Shown here piece after piece: positions 61,093-64,000 of a DNA stretch of 64,000 nucleotides. The translations under genes and the position numbers were made by a program. The stretch comes from Streptomyces sp. NBC_00620 (lineage in GTDB: Bacteria > Actinomycetota > Actinomycetes > Streptomycetales > Streptomycetaceae). Every line of letters begins with the position of its first letter. Position 1 is the stretch's first letter. Below the pieces are notes generated by a model. That model was not told the DNA's origin. It saw only the letters and a program-made list of their open reading frames with translations, and searched no databases. Location of the stretch: NCBI RefSeq assembly GCF_026341825.1, contig NZ_JAPENY010000001.1, forward strand, positions 2,170,001-2,234,000, in the 5' to 3' direction.

Positions 61093-61908
61093 TCAGTCGC
61101 CGACGGATTGCTGCTCCCGGTGCTGTACGCGCCGGAACAGAAGGTCGTTCACCACATGGCCCTTGTCCAGTCCCTGGCCCTCGAAACGGGTCAGCGGCCG
61201 GAACGTCGGACGTGGCGCGTAACCGCCCTCGGGCCGGGTGTTCTCGAAGTCCGGGTGCGCGCTCAGCACTTCGAGCATCTGTTCGGCGTACGGTTCCCAG
61301 TCGGTCGCGCAGTGCACGAGGGCGTCCGGCCTGAGGCGGGCCGCGGCGAGGCTGAGGAACTCCGGCTGGATCAGCCGTCGTTTGTGGTGCCGCTTCTTCG
61401 GCCACGGGTCGGGGAAGTACACGCGCAGGCCGCTCAGGGAGTCCGGCGTGAGCATCTCCCTGAGCAGGATGATCGCGTCGCCGTTGGCGACCCGGATGTT
61501 GGACAGACCGTTCTGCTCCGCGAGATTGAGCAGGTTGCCCTGGCCGGGTGTGTGGACGTCGACGGCCAGAATCCCCGTCTCCGGGTCCTCGGCCGCCATC
61601 TGTGCGGTGGCCTCGCCCATGCCGAACCCGATCTCGAGCACGACGGGACGATCGCCGCCGAACAGCTCGGCGAGGTCCAGCTTCCGCTGCCCGTCGATGT
61701 CCAGCCCCCACTTGGGCCACAGCCGCTGCAACGCGTCCGCCTGTCCGGTCGTCACCCGGCTCCGCCGCGGCTGAAAACTCCGAATCCGCCGCTCGAAGTG
61801 CGACCCGGCGGGGTCGGGCTTCGGACCATCAGGGAAACGGGGCTCGCCCTTGGGGCGGGGGGTGGTGGGGGGCTGGAGGGCTTCGGGAGAGTTATTGGGC
61901 TCAGACAC
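61093..61908 (-). CDS. trmB: tRNA (guanine-N7-)-methyltransferase
   Basis: Methylates G46 of tRNAs with S-adenosylmethionine. 271 residues with a Pro-rich N-terminus. SAM motif VLEIGFGMGEATAQMAAEDP, DVHTPGQGNLL, and the TrmB signature VYFPDPWPKKRHHKRRLIQP are clear. It is transcribed leftward after the L-2-hydroxyglutarate oxidase gene, with a large inverted repeat between them, so it probably has its own promoter. Confidence 0.95.
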   Translation of the reverse strand: MSEPNNSPEALQPPTTPRPKGEPRFPDGPKPDPAGSHFERRIRSFQPRRSRVTTGQADALQRLWPKWGLDIDGQRKLDLAELFGGDRPVVLEIGFGMGEATAQMAAEDPETGILAVDVHTPGQGNLLNLAEQNGLSNIRVANGDAIILLREMLTPDSLSGLRVYFPDPWPKKRHHKRRLIQPEFLSLAAARLRPDALVHCATDWEPYAEQMLEVLSAHPDFENTRPEGGYAPRPTFRPLTRFEGQGLDKGHVVNDLLFRRVQHREQQSVGD

Positions 61909-61953
61909 AGTGGGGTCGATTTTAGGCGAGGCGGGTGGGGGCCGGTGTGGGGT

Positions 61954-62115
61954 GGGTTTTTCGCCCCCTCCGCCCCTACCCGTCCCATGCTTCCGGGCTA
62001 CGCCCGGTGTCAGCCCGTCCGGCGTTTGAGGACGAGGCCGTTCAGGCCGACAGCGGGGGTCTGGGGGCGCAGCCCCCAGGTACGGGAAGGGTAGGGGCGG
62101 AGGGGGCGAAAACCC
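61954..62115. repeat. Composite intergenic repeat, inverted pair
   Basis: TTTTTCGCCCCCTCCGCCCC at 61957-61976 and its complement GGGGCGGAGGGGGCGAAAA at 62094-62112 form 26-bp inverted arms about 105 bases apart. The interior carries the other family modules in the opposite direction (CCGTCCGGCGTTTGAGGACG, GGGTCTGGGGGCGCAGCCCC). The whole segment could fold as one large hairpin after lhgO. Confidence 0.8.
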
Positions 62116-63330
62116 TCACGCCCCCGCCAGCGCAGCCAACGCCCTCCGCGCGATCTCCCGCCCGATCGGCAGCGAAGCCGTCGCCGCAGGCGAAGGCGCG
62201 TTCAGCACATGCACCGTCCGGGGCCCCTCCCGGATGAGGAAGTCGTCCACGAGGGTCCCGTCACGGAGCACCGCCTGCGCCCGGACCCCGGCACGCGCGG
62301 GCACCAGGTCGCCCGCCGTCACCGCGGGCAACAGCCGCCGCACGGCCCCCGTGAACGCCGACTTGGACACGGACCGCCGCAGCTCCCCCACCCCGTACCG
62401 CCAATGCCGCCCCGCCATCCGCCAGGCCCCGGGCCACGCCAGCGTCGCGCCCAGCTCCCGGGGCCGTACGACACCCCACCCGTACCCCTCCCGGGCCAGC
62501 GCGGGCACCGCGTTCGGCCCGATGTGCACACCCCCGTCGATCCCCCGGGTGAGATGCACCCCGAGGAAGGGGAACGCCGGGTCGGGCACGGGGTAGACCA
62601 GCCCGCGGACGAGCTCCGGCCGCGCGAGCGTGTAGTACTCGCCGCGGAAGGGCACGATCCGCATCCCGGGATCGTCCCCCGCGAGCCGGGCGATCTCGTC
62701 GCAGTGCAGCCCCGCGCAGTTGACCAGCACGCGCCCGCGAACGACCGCCCCGTCGGCCGTGAGGACGGCGACCCCGAGCCCGGGCCGCCGGTCGATACGG
62801 ACGACATCGGCCCCGTACCGGATCTCCGCCCCGGAGGACTCCGCGAGCTGCCGGGTCACCGCGACGAAGTCGCAGATCCCGGTCGTGCCTACATGGATGG
62901 CAGCGAGCCCGCGCACCTCGGGCTCGTACTCCGCTATCTGGGCGGGCCCCAGCTCCCGTACCGGAATGCCGTTCTCCCGGCCGCGCTGGACGAGTCCGTG
63001 CAGCCGGGGCAGCTCGGCCTTCTCGGTGGCGACTATCAGCTTGCCGGTGACGGCGTGCGCGATGTCGTACTCCGTGCAGAACTTGACCATCTCGGCGGCG
63101 CCCCGCACCGCGTACCGGGCTTTCAGGGAGTCCGGGCGGTAGTAGATCCCGCTGTGGATCACCCCGCTGTTGCGCCCCGTCTGGTGGCGGGCCGGCGCCC
63201 GCTCCTTCTCCAGCACCGTCACCCGGGTGCCCGGCGCGGCACGTGTGATCGCATACGCCGTCGACAGCCCGACGATCCCGCCACCGATCACCAGCACATC
63301 GCAGTCGTACCCGATCCCCACCCGCACCAC
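62116..63330 (-). CDS. lhgO: L-2-hydroxyglutarate oxidase
   Basis: 404 residues. FAD-binding Rossmann motif VLVIGGGIVGLSTAYAITRA, the conserved LEKERAPARHQTGRNSGVIH with the family's RNSGVIHSGIYY, HVGTTGICDFVAVTRQLAE, and a late GPRTVHVLNAPSPAATASLP. Oxidises L-2-hydroxyglutarate, a side product, to 2-oxoglutarate. Peripheral membrane enzyme in other bacteria. Its stop lies at the edge of the composite repeat. Confidence 0.9.
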   Translation of the reverse strand: MVRVGIGYDCDVLVIGGGIVGLSTAYAITRAAPGTRVTVLEKERAPARHQTGRNSGVIHSGIYYRPDSLKARYAVRGAAEMVKFCTEYDIAHAVTGKLIVATEKAELPRLHGLVQRGRENGIPVRELGPAQIAEYEPEVRGLAAIHVGTTGICDFVAVTRQLAESSGAEIRYGADVVRIDRRPGLGVAVLTADGAVVRGRVLVNCAGLHCDEIARLAGDDPGMRIVPFRGEYYTLARPELVRGLVYPVPDPAFPFLGVHLTRGIDGGVHIGPNAVPALAREGYGWGVVRPRELGATLAWPGAWRMAGRHWRYGVGELRRSVSKSAFTGAVRRLLPAVTAGDLVPARAGVRAQAVLRDGTLVDDFLIREGPRTVHVLNAPSPAATASLPIGREIARRALAALAGA

Positions 63331-63467
63331 CTCCCGGCTTCAAGAGTGCACTGCGCCACTGACAACGCCCTCAAACCCGCAGGGGCGCGGGGAACTGCGC
63401 GACCAGCCACAGATCACCCGCACCCCGAAGGCGGCACCAGTCAGGCAGACGCGAACGCACCCGGCAC

Positions 63468-64000
63468 CTAGGCGGGAGCCATGAGCAGCGGCCGCGCCCG
63501 CTCCCGCAGCTCGACCACGCGAGGCTCGTCCCCGTACGGCTCCAGCCGGTGCAGAAGATCCTTCACGTACTCCGTGGTGCGCGCGGAGGAAATCCGCCCG
63601 GCCACCTCCACGGCCCGGACGCCCTGTGCGCAGGCCGCGTCCAGGTTGCCCGACTCCAGCTCGGCGACCGCCGAGACCACCAGACGCAGACCGTGTGACC
63701 GTACGAACTCCTCGGTCGGCTGCGACAGCGCCTGCTCGGTGAAGCGGCGCACCTGGCGCGGCGCCTTCAGGTCGCGGTAGCACTCGGCCGCGTCGGCGGC
63801 GAAACGGTCGTACGAGTAGAAGCCGAGCCAGGACGGGTCGTTGTCGCCGTCGCGGGCCCGCTCGAGCCAGCCCTCGGCGGCCCGCAGGGAGGCGCCGGCC
63901 GCGTGGGCGTCACCGGCGCGCGCGTGGGCGCGTGCCTCGACGAGGCGGAAGAAGCTCATGTTGCGGGCGGTGGCGAGGCCGCGGTTGCGTTCCAGGGCGG
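63468..64000 (-). CDS. Helical TPR-repeat regulator, C-terminal part (5' end outside window)
   Basis: The frame is open to the window edge, so only the last 177 or so residues are seen. [60 protein letters not shown], and [20 protein letters not shown] are TPR-like helical hairpins. The end [20 protein letters not shown] is known from Streptomyces XRE-type regulators with TPR domains; the DNA-binding part would lie outside. Probably a developmental or secondary-metabolism regulator; identity uncertain. Confidence 0.75.
   Translation of the reverse strand, partial: ALERNRGLATARNMSFFRLVEARAHARAGDAHAAGASLRAAEGWLERARDGDNDPSWLGFYSYDRFAADAAECYRDLKAPRQVRRFTEQALSQPTEEFVRSHGLRLVVSAVAELESGNLDAACAQGVRAVEVAGRISSARTTEYVKDLLHRLEPYGDEPRVVELRERARPLLMAPA

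Overview
The window is a very GC-rich (about 70%), gene-dense stretch of actinobacterial chromosome, and almost certainly comes from a Streptomyces. Evidence is the extreme third-position GC bias, the whole bldC gene, an Lsr2-like nucleoid protein, a mycothiol-dependent isomerase-type enzyme, valine dehydrogenase, a c-di-AMP riboswitch on an M23 peptidase gene, and the gene order dnaX-purD-purC-purSQL-purF-purM-vdh-bldC-hrpA, which fits the conserved Streptomyces core.

Layout. 1-7.9 kb: 3' end of dnaX, purD, a membrane protein resembling an M48 protease without its active site, an 888-bp repeat-filled gap, a dimethylformamidase-like protein and purC. 7.9-12.2 kb: a leftward operon (ABC ATPase, permease, sensor kinase, response regulator) between two nearly identical 120-bp repeats, each a tRNA-Gly(GCC) plus terminator; then tRNA-Gly(UCC). 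12.4-16.3 kb: lsr2-like gene and purSQL. 16.4-20.3 kb: MFS exporter with divergent TetR regulator, mycothiol-dependent family protein, META-domain protein. 20.4-24.8 kb: purF, purM, a DUF3073 protein, vdh. 25-27.6 kb: unknown protein, bldC, a tiny zinc-finger-like protein, tRNA-Asp beside a decayed tRNA-Asp copy. 27.7-37.2 kb: hrpA, a membrane protein, tRNA-Glu/Asp/Phe, metallophosphoesterase, minimal zinc metallopeptidase, a 5'-truncated dipeptidase, lipoprotein. 37.5-44.8 kb: DEAD-box helicase with a repetitive Arg/Asp/Gly tail, a large secreted FG-GAP protein, amino-acid permease.

44.9-50.8 kb is an integrated island: an intact tRNA-Lys(UUU) at the left and a 48-bp copy of its 3' end at the right, enclosing small island-type genes (cysteine-motif mini-proteins, DUF6879, XRE/DUF5753 regulator, DUF732-like lipoprotein) and an orphan protein with a degenerate PD-(D/E)xK nuclease-like motif. 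I see no integrase. 50.9-54.1 kb: a membrane protein and a riboflavin-type locus (ribA, MarR regulator, and a reductase-deaminase fusion in reverse RibD order) with related palindromes upstream of both marR and ribA. 54.4-64 kb: alginate-lyase-like lipoprotein, initiator tRNA, SpoIIE-type phosphatase, c-di-AMP riboswitch with M23 endopeptidase, aldo/keto reductase, PrsW-like protease, trmB, L-2-hydroxyglutarate oxidase, and the 3' part of a TPR regulator.

How they work together: seven de novo purine genes (purD, C, S, Q, L, F, M) are spread over 23 kb among unrelated genes; only purS-Q-L form a tight operon. Several genes carry a -10-like hexamer 6-7 bases before the start codon, as expected for leaderless mRNAs. 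The strongest candidates for new biology are the integrase-less tRNA-Lys island with its nuclease-like orphan, the reversed RibD fusion with its MarR operators, and the M48-like protein lacking HExxH.
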